From Ophiura sarsii (lineage: Eukaryota > Echinodermata > Ophiuroidea > Amphilepidida > Ophiuridae), in contig CM069449.1 of the NCBI GenBank assembly GCA_035610835.1, forward strand, positions 59,448,183-59,512,182: DNA of 64,000 bases, given 5' to 3'. Shown piece after piece: positions 36,809 to 47,598 of this stretch. A model generated the notes under the pieces. The model made no database searches, was not told the origin of the DNA, and was given only the letters and a program-made list of their open reading frames with translations. Within the stretch, counting starts at the first letter, position 1. Every line of letters starts with the position of its first letter. Position numbers and translations under genes: made by a program.

Positions 36809-37715
36809 GGCGCCTTAACCCCAGATAAGGAGCGTTAACTAGGGATAAGGCGCCTTATCCATATAAGGCGCCTTTTGGGTTTTTTTTTGTATATAAAGAG
36901 CAAATGAGAACAATAGCCCAACAGACATTAACAAAGTTAATGAACTGAGTGATTAAAATCAAACGGGTAACTCTCAACAGAGAGCTCTGGTGGGCCAATC
37001 AATTGGTTCACTGCAACTCAGAAAATAATCAAAGATACAAGTAAACACAATTGGGTTAGTAAAAAAGCCAATGAAAGTGGCGTGGGACAGGAATAGGATA
37101 AACACCCAAACATAGAGAATAACATCAAAAAATAAGAGAAAAAAAAAATATCTGGAGGTCATTGATACATCGAGAGAGCTTAGCCAACATACTCTGAAGA
37201 GTTGGAGAGAAAGTGTCTGTTAACACGACATTTAAAAGATTGTAGTCCTTCCTCTTGGATGTTGCCAACAACAATGACTGGAAGACTGTTCCACAGTGGA
37301 ACAGCTGTATGGCAGCAAGTCTAAGCAGCAAGTTCTGGCAGGCGGCAGTGAAAGGGCATGATCTGGCATTGCAACACTTGAACGCGTAGCACGACGATGA
37401 ATGGTGTGGGGAGCAATGCTGCTAAATCTTGTGGGCAGTGGTTGGTGTGCATTTTGTACAAGACTGTGGCTGCTGCTACCTGTCGCCTGTGAAGTAGGCT
37501 GAGATGCGATAGACCAGTAGCGTCATGAGCTCCAATGATCTTGAGTGCCTTCCTTTGGATGTTGTCGAGCTGGCTTAGGATAGTAGGTGAAGCGCTAGAC
37601 CAGCCTAGTGAAGCATACTCAATTACGCTACGGACTTGAGATTTGTACACAGTAGATATGCCCAATGCCGTCAATTTATTTGCAACAATTGCGTCCCTTA
37701 TCTGGGGTTAAGGCG
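36809..37715. mobile_element. TIR element hosting a LINE fragment
   Basis: GGCGCCTTAACCCCAGATAA at the left is mirrored by TTATCTGGGGTTAAGGCG at the right. Just inside the left end is a second palindrome, AAGGCGCCTTATCC/ATAAGGCGCCTT. Most of the interior (about 36886-37676) is a LINE 3' fragment, so the original element was probably about 100-150 bp. Confidence 0.65.
36886..37676 (-). pseudogene. 5'-truncated LINE 3' end (reverse transcriptase C-terminal region)
   Basis: On the minus strand an open frame from 37674 contains YKSQVRSVIEYASLGWS, the conserved segment found after the catalytic core in many non-LTR reverse transcriptases, followed by SQLDNIQRKALKIIG. After a frameshift near 37330 the other frame carries LWNSLP and a FKCRVNRHF-type motif, the usual end of such proteins. 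The non-coding 3' part ends in an A-rich tail next to 36890. Catalytic residues are absent, so it is a dead fragment. The clade is uncertain (Jockey/CR1/Rex-like). Confidence 0.8.
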
Positions 37716-37859
37716 GAAATGACACACTTATGTTTCCATAAACGTGAACATATTATTTCTCGCCGTAATAAAAAAAAAACTCGCCGGGTTTTGTCGGCTG
37801 TGGCGTATGGAACGCATTTCTATTAAAATTAGTGATTAAAATATTTGGTGTTTTCATCA

Positions 37860-38365
37860 CGTATTTATTGATCGAACATCTTTCATCGATCATCTTTTCA
37901 CTTCATTTTTCGAACATTTTATTGAAAATTCCACCGAAAACATTTTACCGAATGATATTTCTTCGAGTAAATTTCATCAAGTAAATTTCATCGAGTAAAA
38001 AAATTTCATCGAACAAATTACATCGAGTAAATTTTACCGAATAAATGTCATCGAAAATATTTCATCGAGTACATTTCATCGAATAAATTTCATCGAACAA
38101 ATTACATCGAGTAAATTTTACCGAATCAATGTCATCGAAAATATTTCATCGAGTAAATTTCATCGAATAAATTTCATCGAACAAATTACATCGAGTAAAT
38201 TTTACCGAATAAATGTCATCGAAAATATTTCATCGAGTTAATTTCATCGATGAAATGACGTCGATGAAATGTCGTCGAGTATGTCGTCGATGATAGTCAT
38301 CGAACAAATGTTATCGAACAAGTGTTATCGCACAAATTTCATCGAACAAATTTCATCGGTCTTTT
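37860..38365. repeat. Left arm minisatellite of the composite element
   Basis: Units of about 14-17 bp of the form ATTTCATCGAGTAA, ATTACATCGAGTAA and GTCATCGAAAAT. The last 260 bp (from 38106) belong to the first 1105-bp tandem unit. Confidence 0.8.
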
Positions 38366-38911
38366 CCGTCAGTATGCAACCACGCGAAAAGTCGTTCCTT
38401 TTCTAACCCAGCAAAGCGACCCGGAAGTACTCACCCGTAGCGATATGGCTTCGCAGTCACAGTTGACCTCGTAATAGCACGATGTAAATGAGCTCTTTTC
38501 ATGATTATAATCACACATTTCAAACACATTTGCCATGAAATTGTATAATAAAAAGGCATATTATGCAAATAATATTATCTAATATTATCGGTGAACTTCA
38601 TGACATGTTGTATTTTCGGTGCAAATTATTGCAATTACAGACCCGAATTCAAGAAAAACTTGACGAAACTAAAGCCAAATCCAAGGTAAAAAAGTCACTT
38701 CTGAAGAATCAGGCATCAATGTTATCCATCGTATCATAATATTCATAGTCTTTTGTAACTAGAAACATGCTTACAATTTTATAAAATTATTTAGTCCGGT
38801 CAAGTGAATGCTTATAATATAGCTCCTCGAATCTTGTCTCGATCTAAATTCATTTCGTAGCGTCGATGGGTTGTTGATCAATTGTTTAAATCTCACGTTT
38901 ATATTCAGGTT

Positions 38912-38983
38912 CGCTGGATAGCTCAGATGGTAAAGGTTTCGCTTTGAGAGCGGAAGGTCCGGGGTTCGAAATCGATCCTACTG
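38912..38983 (+). pseudogene. tRNA-like sequence, array copy 1
   Basis: TAGCTCAGATGGTA (A box) and GGTTCGAAATC (B box) are at tRNA spacing. The anticodon stem TTCGC/GCGGA holds loop TTTGAGA, which would present TGA. The D-stem 3' side (AAGG), T stem and acceptor do not pair properly, so it is a decayed or element-borne tRNA relative. The related solo copy has anticodon GAA. Confidence 0.7.
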
Positions 38984-40016
38984 CTCTGCACAATGTCATA
39001 TGATTTTTTTTTTACAGAAAGTCTATTCTGGTCAAAATGAATAAACATTTCACAATTTCATCACACAAAATGCTTGAATTCGGACGGTTTTCATTGGAAA
39101 AACGGTATTTTTTTCAAAAATTTCAATAATGAATTCAAACGCGGGCATGAAAATGAAGCGCGGGCGTGTTACGGGAAACTAAAAAGCAAGTTGGCGAGGC
39201 CTAACGGGGGATCGAGTAAATTTTACCGAATCAATGTCATCGAAAATATTTCATCGAGTAAATTTCATCGAATAAATTTCATCGAACAAATTACATCGAG
39301 TAAATTTTACCGAATAAATGTCATCGAAAATATTTCATCGAGTTAATTTCATCGATGAAATGACGTCGATGAAATGTCGTCGAGTATGTCGTCGATGATA
39401 GTCATCGAACAAATGTTATCGAACAAGTGTTATCGCACAAATTTCATCGAACAAATTTCATCGGTCTTTTCCGTCAGTATGCAACCACGCGAAAAGTCGT
39501 TCCTTTTCTAACCCAGCAAAGCGACCCGGAAGTACTCACCCGTAGCGATATGGCTTCGCAGTCACAGTTGACCTCGTAATAGCACGATGTAAATGAGCTC
39601 TTTTCATGATTATAATCACACATTTCAAACACATTTGCCATGAAATTGTATAATAAAAAGGCATATTATGCAAATAATATTATCTAATATTATCGGTGAA
39701 CTTCATGACATGTTGTATTTTCGGTGCAAATTATTGCAATTACAGACCCGAATTCAAGAAAAACTTGACGAAACTAAAGCCAAATCCAAGGTAAAAAAGT
39801 CACTTCTGAAGAATCAGGCATCAATGTTATCCATCGTATCATAATATTCATAGTCTTTTGTAACTAGAAACATGCTTACAATTTTATAAAATTATTTAGT
39901 CCGGTCAAGTGAATGCTTATAATATAGCTCCTCGAATCTTGTCTCGATCTAAATTCATTTCGTAGCGTCGATGGGTTGTTGATCAATTGTTTAAATCTCA
40001 CGTTTATATTCAGGTT

Positions 40017-40088
40017 CGCTGGATAGCTCAGATGGTAAAGGTTTCGCTTTGAGAGCGGAAGGTCCGGGGTTCGAAATCGATCCTACTG
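40017..40088 (+). pseudogene. tRNA-like sequence, array copy 2
   Basis: Same sequence as the copy at 38912, one 1105-bp period on. Internal promoter boxes are intact and could recruit RNA polymerase III. Confidence 0.7.
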
Positions 40089-41121
40089 CTCTGCACAATG
40101 TCATATGATTTTTTTTTTACAGAAAGTCTATTCTGGTCAAAATGAATAAACATTTCACAATTTCATCACACAAAATGCTTGAATTCGGACGGTTTTCATT
40201 GGAAAAACGGTATTTTTTTCAAAAATTTCAATAATGAATTCAAACGCGGGCATGAAAATGAAGCGCGGGCGTGTTACGGGAAACTAAAAAGCAAGTTGGC
40301 GAGGCCTAACGGGGGATCGAGTAAATTTTACCGAATCAATGTCATCGAAAATATTTCATCGAGTAAATTTCATCGAATAAATTTCATCGAACAAATTACA
40401 TCGAGTAAATTTTACCGAATAAATGTCATCGAAAATATTTCATCGAGTTAATTTCATCGATGAAATGACGTCGATGAAATGTCGTCGAGTATGTCGTCGA
40501 TGATAGTCATCGAACAAATGTTATCGAACAAGTGTTATCGCACAAATTTCATCGAACAAATTTCATCGGTCTTTTCCGTCAGTATGCAACCACGCGAAAA
40601 GTCGTTCCTTTTCTAACCCAGCAAAGCGACCCGGAAGTACTCACCCGTAGCGATATGGCTTCGCAGTCACAGTTGACCTCGTAATAGCACGATGTAAATG
40701 AGCTCTTTTCATGATTATAATCACACATTTCAAACACATTTGCCATGAAATTGTATAATAAAAAGGCATATTATGCAAATAATATTATCTAATATTATCG
40801 GTGAACTTCATGACATGTTGTATTTTCGGTGCAAATTATTGCAATTACAGACCCGAATTCAAGAAAAACTTGACGAAACTAAAGCCAAATCCAAGGTAAA
40901 AAAGTCACTTCTGAAGAATCAGGCATCAATGTTATCCATCGTATCATAATATTCATAGTCTTTTGTAACTAGAAACATGCTTACAATTTTATAAAATTAT
41001 TTAGTCCGGTCAAGTGAATGCTTATAATATAGCTCCTCGAATCTTGTCTCGATCTAAATTCATTTCGTAGCGTCGATGGGTTGTTGATCAATTGTTTAAA
41101 TCTCACGTTTATATTCAGGTT

Positions 41122-41193
41122 CGCTGGATAGCTCAGATGGTAAAGGTTTCGCTTTGAGAGCGGAAGGTCCGGGGTTCGAAATCGATCCTACTG
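41122..41193 (+). pseudogene. tRNA-like sequence, array copy 3
   Basis: Identical by eye to the copies at 38912 and 40017. Confidence 0.7.
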
Positions 41194-42226
41194 CTCTGCA
41201 CAATGTCATATGATTTTTTTTTTACAGAAAGTCTATTCTGGTCAAAATGAATAAACATTTCACAATTTCATCACACAAAATGCTTGAATTCGGACGGTTT
41301 TCATTGGAAAAACGGTATTTTTTTCAAAAATTTCAATAATGAATTCAAACGCGGGCATGAAAATGAAGCGCGGGCGTGTTACGGGAAACTAAAAAGCAAG
41401 TTGGCGAGGCCTAACGGGGGATCGAGTAAATTTTACCGAATCAATGTCATCGAAAATATTTCATCGAGTAAATTTCATCGAATAAATTTCATCGAACAAA
41501 TTACATCGAGTAAATTTTACCGAATAAATGTCATCGAAAATATTTCATCGAGTTAATTTCATCGATGAAATGACGTCGATGAAATGTCGTCGAGTATGTC
41601 GTCGATGATAGTCATCGAACAAATGTTATCGAACAAGTGTTATCGCACAAATTTCATCGAACAAATTTCATCGGTCTTTTCCGTCAGTATGCAACCACGC
41701 GAAAAGTCGTTCCTTTTCTAACCCAGCAAAGCGACCCGGAAGTACTCACCCGTAGCGATATGGCTTCGCAGTCACAGTTGACCTCGTAATAGCACGATGT
41801 AAATGAGCTCTTTTCATGATTATAATCACACATTTCAAACACATTTGCCATGAAATTGTATAATAAAAAGGCATATTATGCAAATAATATTATCTAATAT
41901 TATCGGTGAACTTCATGACATGTTGTATTTTCGGTGCAAATTATTGCAATTACAGACCCGAATTCAAGAAAAACTTGACGAAACTAAAGCCAAATCCAAG
42001 GTAAAAAAGTCACTTCTGAAGAATCAGGCATCAATGTTATCCATCGTATCATAATATTCATAGTCTTTTGTAACTAGAAACATGCTTACAATTTTATAAA
42101 ATTATTTAGTCCGGTCAAGTGAATGCTTATAATATAGCTCCTCGAATCTTGTCTCGATCTAAATTCATTTCGTAGCGTCGATGGGTTGTTGATCAATTGT
42201 TTAAATCTCACGTTTATATTCAGGTT

Positions 42227-42298
42227 CGCTGGATAGCTCAGATGGTAAAGGTTTCGCTTTGAGAGCGGAAGGTCCGGGGTTCGAAATCGATCCTACTG
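42227..42298 (+). pseudogene. tRNA-like sequence, array copy 4
   Basis: Identical by eye to the preceding copies. Confidence 0.7.
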
Positions 42299-43331
42299 CT
42301 CTGCACAATGTCATATGATTTTTTTTTTACAGAAAGTCTATTCTGGTCAAAATGAATAAACATTTCACAATTTCATCACACAAAATGCTTGAATTCGGAC
42401 GGTTTTCATTGGAAAAACGGTATTTTTTTCAAAAATTTCAATAATGAATTCAAACGCGGGCATGAAAATGAAGCGCGGGCGTGTTACGGGAAACTAAAAA
42501 GCAAGTTGGCGAGGCCTAACGGGGGATCGAGTAAATTTTACCGAATCAATGTCATCGAAAATATTTCATCGAGTAAATTTCATCGAATAAATTTCATCGA
42601 ACAAATTACATCGAGTAAATTTTACCGAATAAATGTCATCGAAAATATTTCATCGAGTTAATTTCATCGATGAAATGACGTCGATGAAATGTCGTCGAGT
42701 ATGTCGTCGATGATAGTCATCGAACAAATGTTATCGAACAAGTGTTATCGCACAAATTTCATCGAACAAATTTCATCGGTCTTTTCCGTCAGTATGCAAC
42801 CACGCGAAAAGTCGTTCCTTTTCTAACCCAGCAAAGCGACCCGGAAGTACTCACCCGTAGCGATATGGCTTCGCAGTCACAGTTGACCTCGTAATAGCAC
42901 GATGTAAATGAGCTCTTTTCATGATTATAATCACACATTTCAAACACATTTGCCATGAAATTGTATAATAAAAAGGCATATTATGCAAATAATATTATCT
43001 AATATTATCGGTGAACTTCATGACATGTTGTATTTTCGGTGCAAATTATTGCAATTACAGACCCGAATTCAAGAAAAACTTGACGAAACTAAAGCCAAAT
43101 CCAAGGTAAAAAAGTCACTTCTGAAGAATCAGGCATCAATGTTATCCATCGTATCATAATATTCATAGTCTTTTGTAACTAGAAACATGCTTACAATTTT
43201 ATAAAATTATTTAGTCCGGTCAAGTGAATGCTTATAATATAGCTCCTCGAATCTTGTCTCGATCTAAATTCATTTCGTAGCGTCGATGGGTTGTTGATCA
43301 ATTGTTTAAATCTCACGTTTATATTCAGGTT

Positions 43332-43403
43332 CGCTGGATAGCTCAGATGGTAAAGGTTTCGCTTTGAGAGCGGAAGGTCCGGGGTTCGAAATCGATCCTA
43401 CTG
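43332..43403 (+). pseudogene. tRNA-like sequence, array copy 5
   Basis: Identical by eye. This unit is followed by the unique right part of the inner element (43631-44083). Confidence 0.7.
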
Positions 43404-44659
43404 CTCTGCACAATGTCATATGATTTTTTTTTTACAGAAAGTCTATTCTGGTCAAAATGAATAAACATTTCACAATTTCATCACACAAAATGCTTGAATT
43501 CGGACGGTTTTCATTGGAAAAACGGTATTTTTTTCAAAAATTTCAATAATGAATTCAAACGCGGGCATGAAAATGAAGCGCGGGCGTGTTACGGGAAACT
43601 AAAAAGCAAGTTGGCGAGGCCTAACGGGGGATCGTAAGTTTCGTTTTCTGACCGAAAATCGGTGAAAATCAAACTCGGTTTTTCTTATCAAAAAGAAGTC
43701 GGGCATCAATGTTTTTGATATGAAATTAAAGCTTAAGATTCCGTTAGTACGGAAATTGCTCTTAAAATATCGTACGAATTTTAGTCCGGTCAAGTGAATA
43801 GTTACAAAAAGCAAAGTCACGAAAGTTGTTAAATTCTAAAATTAGCGATAAAATCACTGTTTGTGGACCAAATATGTCAGATTTGGCATCATATTATAGA
43901 GAAAATTACGAACAATCCACCTACTTCGCCATCATGGCTGCCAGCTAACCCTACCTCAATTAATTCAGGGAAAACAAACTTCTAGTAAGGTTTAAGCGCA
44001 AGGTTGACATCCTGAAACCGATCTTTGCGTGGGTTAGAAATCGGCAAGGTCACTCATTGAAAGCGATACCTGCGTGCTGACTGTTTTGACATCGATGCGC
44101 GGTCAATGACCCAGTCACACAGGCTGTGTATAGTCATAGTATCTGTCTGGTACCAGGGAGCACCACACCAAATATCTTTCTCATTGAAATACGTGTAAAA
44201 GTGCCATATTTCAAGACACCTTTTCTACCCTCCGGTTACATTTATTGCATACTTGTCACCTATGACCATTTTCAGCAACATCTCAACTTTAATTTAAGCC
44301 TTGTTTCATGGGGGGTTATTAACCTAAATTTTCCGCTACGGACCTGCACACAGCGCGCTCACTTTTTCACGTTTTCTGGCATGCCTGTTCACCATTTAGG
44401 CAGGTGCTTACGACCTGGGCACTATTTAGGTCGATAAATTAAAAATATCGTATTTTATCATTGTAGGTGCAACGGATAGGTCCCATTCGTTCATTTAAAT
44501 ACAAACATACCATCCCCGGAGAAACAAATTGCCCGAAAACCTCACATTTACAAGCCTAGTCTTCGTGCTTTTCCGGAACTATTACAGGATTACACGAATT
44601 GCGCATTGATTTGGTGTGGTGCTCTCACGTGTTTCAGGGTTCATTGGCGCATGACTGCT

Positions 44660-45071
44660 GATCGACGACAAAAGACCGATGAAATATTTTCGATGACATG
44701 AATTCGGGAACATTTCTTCGATACAATTCAATTGATGAAATTCATTCGGTAAAATATATTCGATGGAATTTCCTCGATAAAATTTATACGATGAAATATT
44801 TTTGATGACATTGATTCGGTAAAATTTCTTCGATAACATTTCTTCGATAACATTTCTTCGATAACATTTCTTCAATGAAATTCAATCGGTAAAATGTATT
44901 CGATGGAAAATATACGATAAGATTTCTTCGATAACATTACATCAGTACTTAATATCGATGAAATCTCAAAAATCAGGTGAAAAAACGGTCGATGAAAGCT
45001 GTTCGAGCATAAATACGCGATGAAAAGATCAAATATTTTGATCACTCATTTTAATAGAAATGCGTTCCATA
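44660..45071. repeat. Right arm minisatellite of the composite element
   Basis: Units such as GATAACATTTCTTC and GATGAAATTNATTCG are the reverse-complement class of the left arm. TTTTCATCGCGTATTTATGC near the outer tip pairs with TTTTCATCACGTATTTATTG in the left arm. Confidence 0.75.
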
Positions 45072-45450
45072 GTGGCGTGCCATATCCTGAATTACAAACT
45101 GCTACAAACATCTGTTATGTTTGGAAATCGTTTAACAACTCATGTGGATTACGGACCGAGTGGAGGCTTTTCATGGATACACCAAGTTTGGGTTGGAACA
45201 CATTTATAATGATTAGAATTGAACGAAAGTCATGCTTCATTGCAGTAGTTATCCTAACAGCGGTATGTATATTTCATTTAAGATGTTCTCATAATATTGT
45301 TATGATGGTAAATCAGACGATACTTACTTGTAAGCTTTTGTACCCATACTGATTACCGGGCTTTTCAAACAGTCGCGCGAGCGAAACAGATGTAGTGGTA
45401 CATGTTCTCTCCCGCGTTTCAATTCAGATGATCTCGGCTTTTCATAAATA

Positions 45451-45950
45451 AAGGGTTCAACAAAAGAAAGTATACCACTTTGTTTATGTCATTTTGAGTA
45501 ACATTTTTATTTTACCAAACAGGCTAGATAGGCATTTAGATGAAGTCTTTTAGGCATAATTTGATACCAAATTTGCCCCCTAACAACAAAGATAAACCAT
45601 GATTAGCACCATTTAAAGAAAAAATTCCATTTTCAAAAGTCTCATTTCCAATACACAGCACGAGAAAAAAGGACCAATTGTTAATACACACAATGTCGTA
45701 CGACCCAACGCATTTTGCGCTGTGCGATCGATAGCCCCGTCAATCCTGGCTGATACACACACACACAGAGACCCCAATTGGTCCTTTCTTTTCGTGCTGT
45801 GTATTGGAAATGAGACTTTTGAAAATGGGAAATTTTTCTTTAAATGGGGCTAATCATGGTTTATCTTTGTTGTTAGGGGGCAAATTTGTTATTAAATTAT
45901 GCCTAAAAGATTCATCTAAATGCCTATCTAGCCTGTTTTGTTGAACCCTT
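45451..45950. mobile_element. Foldback MITE with TA target site
   Basis: AAGGGTTCAAC and GTTGAACCCTT tips are flanked by TA. Long arms pair, for example TAGATAGGCATTTAGATGAA and GGTTTATCTTTGTTGTTAGG with their mirrors. The left arm carries about 60 extra bases after the tip (45467-45522). The centre contains a (CA)n run. No ORF. Confidence 0.85.
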
Positions 45951-46289
45951 TATAACCATGATAACAGTGCTATGTAGCGCTGTCTTAAAAATGATCACAG
46001 CGCTTTAATAACAAAATAAACGATACCATAAAGGCCACAAAATATACAAAAGTGAATGGAAAGAATGAGAAAGCATGTTCAGAAAACCAGTTGCTCAATC
46101 CGGGTGCTAAACATCTTGAGATTATACTTGAATGTTTTGATACTGTTGCCATGGTTGATGGGGGATGGAGTCCCCGGCAGATGCAGTGTTATTCCATAGT
46201 GTTGACAGTTGACACAACAAAATAACAAAACGGGTTTTGTCTGTGACATACGCGTATACCTTGACTAGATAAAATGTATGGAAATACAC

Positions 46290-46570
46290 TTAGATGTAAT
46301 ATAGGGGCCGAACCGGTAATATACCGTATGTATAGACATGAAGAAGTGTTTTGAACTTGATTATTTTATCAACTGATAGCCGGTGAAGAAAATGAAGCAG
46401 TGGAGCAGATGAGTGACGCTGGTTGAATTTAAAAATGATACCCGTAGCCTTGTTTTGTATAATTTGTAGCCGCTGCAAGCAAGATATGCCAGCAGTCAGC
46501 AGTACTACATCCAGAAAGTATGGAATTGGCATAATCAAGTTTTGAAAGAACAAGGGATGAATGGTGCGGC
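46290..46570 (-). pseudogene. LINE reverse-transcriptase fragment
   Basis: One minus-strand frame contains LVLSKLDYANSIL, the conserved segment of CR1/L2/Rex-type reverse transcriptases, and the adjacent frame continues with LQRLQIIQNKATGIIF, so at least one frameshift separates them. It stops at 46290 with no visible 3' tail. The telomere-repeat element begins about 75 bp away. Confidence 0.75.
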
Positions 46571-46794
46571 ACGTATATGTTGAAATATTGTGTAATTACA
46601 TGACCAGTATCTGTGTCAATAAATCCATATATATATATATATCTATATGCAGCAATGGAAATACCCACATGACTTTCCACCCGGGGTCGACCAACCCTAA
46701 GTCGACCAACCCTAAGTCGACCAACCCTTGGTGGACTAGGGTTAGGGTCCAACCCTAAGTCGACCAACCCTAAGTCGACTAACCCTGGGTGGAC

Positions 46795-46942
46795 TAGGGT
46801 TAGGGTTAGGGTTAGGGTTAGGGTTAGGGTTAGGGTTAGGGTTAGGGTTAGGGTTAGGGTTAGGGTTAGGGTTAGGGTTAGGGTTAGGGTTAGGGTTAGG
46901 GTTAGGGTTAGGGTTAGGGTTAGGGTTAGGGTTAGGGTTAGG
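46795..46942 (+). repeat. Interstitial telomeric repeat (TTAGGG)n
   Basis: About 24.7 uninterrupted TTAGGG units, G-rich strand on plus. TTAGGG is the ancestral metazoan telomere repeat. It lies inside a TIR element, not at a chromosome end. Confidence 0.95.
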
Positions 46943-47084
46943 ACAGTCCCGGGGCTGGACAGTCCCGGGGCTGGACAGTCCCGGGGCTGGACAGTCCCGG
47001 GGCTGGACAGTCCCGGGGCTGGACAGTCCCGGGGCTGGACAGTCCCGGGGCTGGACAGTCCCGGGGCTGGACAGTCCCGGGGCT
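46941..47084 (+). repeat. Nine exact 16-bp units GGACAGTCCCGGGGCT
   Basis: The 144 bp divide exactly into nine units with no visible mismatch and follow the telomeric array directly. CCGGGACTG also occurs in the right TIR, so the unit was probably copied from the arm. Confidence 0.95.
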
Positions 47085-47527
47085 GTTTTAGAATCCGTCC
47101 TTGTTTTTACCTCCCCGACCGCCAACCCCCTGAGTTTTTAACATATAATTTAGAATGAATATAGTTTCCAAGGTGTTTTTTAAACAGTATTATGGTTTAT
47201 TCCGTGAGGGCGCTATTGTAGTCCACCCAGGGTTGGTCGACTTAGGGTTGGTAGACTTAGGGTTGGTAGACTTAGGGTTGGTCGACTTAGGGTTGGTCGA
47301 CCCCGGGACTGTCTACCCCGGGTGGAAAGTCATGTGGGTATTTCCATCGCTGCATATACATAATGATTGTGAGTAAAAAGTTATGACCCCCCCTTTTTTA
47401 CACACACATAGGGGTTCCATAAACTGGAATGTTTGGTGCCACAGATGGCAGAACATAATATGACATAAGTAAAGGGCAGTCTTTTAGACTAGGTTTATAG
47501 TAGGCCAATGGCAACCTACGTGCAGAG

Positions 47528-47543
47528 AGCTCTTTTCAGAGCC
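47528..47543 (+). terminator. Histone-mRNA-like 3' stem-loop 1
   Basis: AGCTCTTTTCAGAGCC followed by ACCA closely matches the metazoan histone 3' hairpin (stem, TTTC loop, stem, ACC). The basal G is A here, leaving five pairs. No histone reading frame is visible just upstream, so it is a remnant or a coincidence. Confidence 0.4.
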
Positions 47544-47583
47544 ACCATCTCTATTAGGTGGGAAAGCGGCAATCCATCTGAAC

Positions 47584-47598
47584 GGTCTTTTTAGAGTC
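47584..47598 (+). terminator. Histone-mRNA-like 3' stem-loop 2, degenerate
   Basis: GGTCTTTTTAGAGTC then ACCA, 56 bp after the first hairpin and followed by similar CCAATCTAT sequence. One base short of consensus. The two hairpins with similar flanks suggest a small duplication. Confidence 0.3.

Larger units (their letters stand above)
38106..43630. repeat. Five tandem copies of an 1105-bp unit
   Basis: Units start at 38106, 39211, 40316, 41421 and 42526, exactly 5.0 copies. By eye the copies are identical. Each unit contains 260 bp of the composite element's arm minisatellite and then 845 bp of the inner TIR element, including its tRNA-like sequence. Unit junctions read GGGGGATCGAGTAAA. The first unit is preceded by ATTAC and the last followed by ATCGTAAG, so ATCG is the shared microhomology. 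A 90-codon open frame crosses four of the junctions and is an artefact. Confidence 0.95.
38366..44083. mobile_element. Inner TIR element with tRNA-like sequence, expanded copy
   Basis: The left end CCGTCAGTATGCAAC and the right end (inverted) CAGTCAGCACGCAGG match the termini of a solo copy at 56990-59141. Removing four extra 1105-bp units leaves about 1.3 kb, close to the solo copy without its own insert (about 1.28 kb). Both ends share a TTTCTAACCC..GCAAAG motif about 45 bp in. No protein-coding region is present, so it is non-autonomous. Confidence 0.75.
37806..45071. mobile_element. Composite foldback element, 7.3 kb, with GTGGCG flanking repeats
   Basis: The termini TATGGAACGCATTTCTATTA and TAATAGAAATGCGTTCCATA are inverted, and flanked by a perfect 6-bp direct repeat GTGGCG (37800-37805 and 45072-45077). 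The arms (37806-38365 and about 44660-45071) are made of diverged ATTTCATCGARTAA-type minisatellite in opposite orientations. This resembles FB/Galileo-like foldback elements with repetitive arms. A second TIR element (38366-44083) lies inside. No transposase is seen. A 6-bp duplication fits few superfamilies (IS3EU and some Dada elements); I do not assign one. Confidence 0.75.
46644..47358. mobile_element. TIR element carrying telomeric repeats
   Basis: TATATGCAGCAATGGAAATA and CCCACATGACTTTCCACCC at the left are mirrored at 47300-47358. Inside each arm are 15-bp units GTCGACTTAGGGTTG in opposite orientation (four to five per side), each containing TTAGGG. Between the arms lie (TTAGGG)n at 46795-46942, then nine exact 16-bp units at 46941-47084, then 130 bp of unique sequence. 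Total 715 bp, no ORF. It is a foldback-style element with a repeat-filled centre. Confidence 0.75.

Noticed and set aside
39074..42661. Four identical 90-residue ORFs at 1105-bp spacing
   Set aside because: Each crosses a tandem-unit junction into minisatellite; repetition comes from the array, not from a gene family.
38912..43403. Functional tRNA gene cluster
   Set aside because: Acceptor, D and T stems do not pair; the copies are part of a transposon unit.
38106..43630. CRISPR-like array
   Set aside because: The 1105-bp units are contiguous direct repeats without spacers, in a eukaryotic context.
46795..46942. True chromosome end
   Set aside because: The TTAGGG run is internal, flanked on both sides by inverted arms and more than 16 kb of ordinary sequence.
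46742..47125. 127-residue ORF with (PN)n and CPAPGLSSPGTVQPRD-type repeats
   Set aside because: It is a translation of the TTAGGG and 16-bp arrays in reverse.
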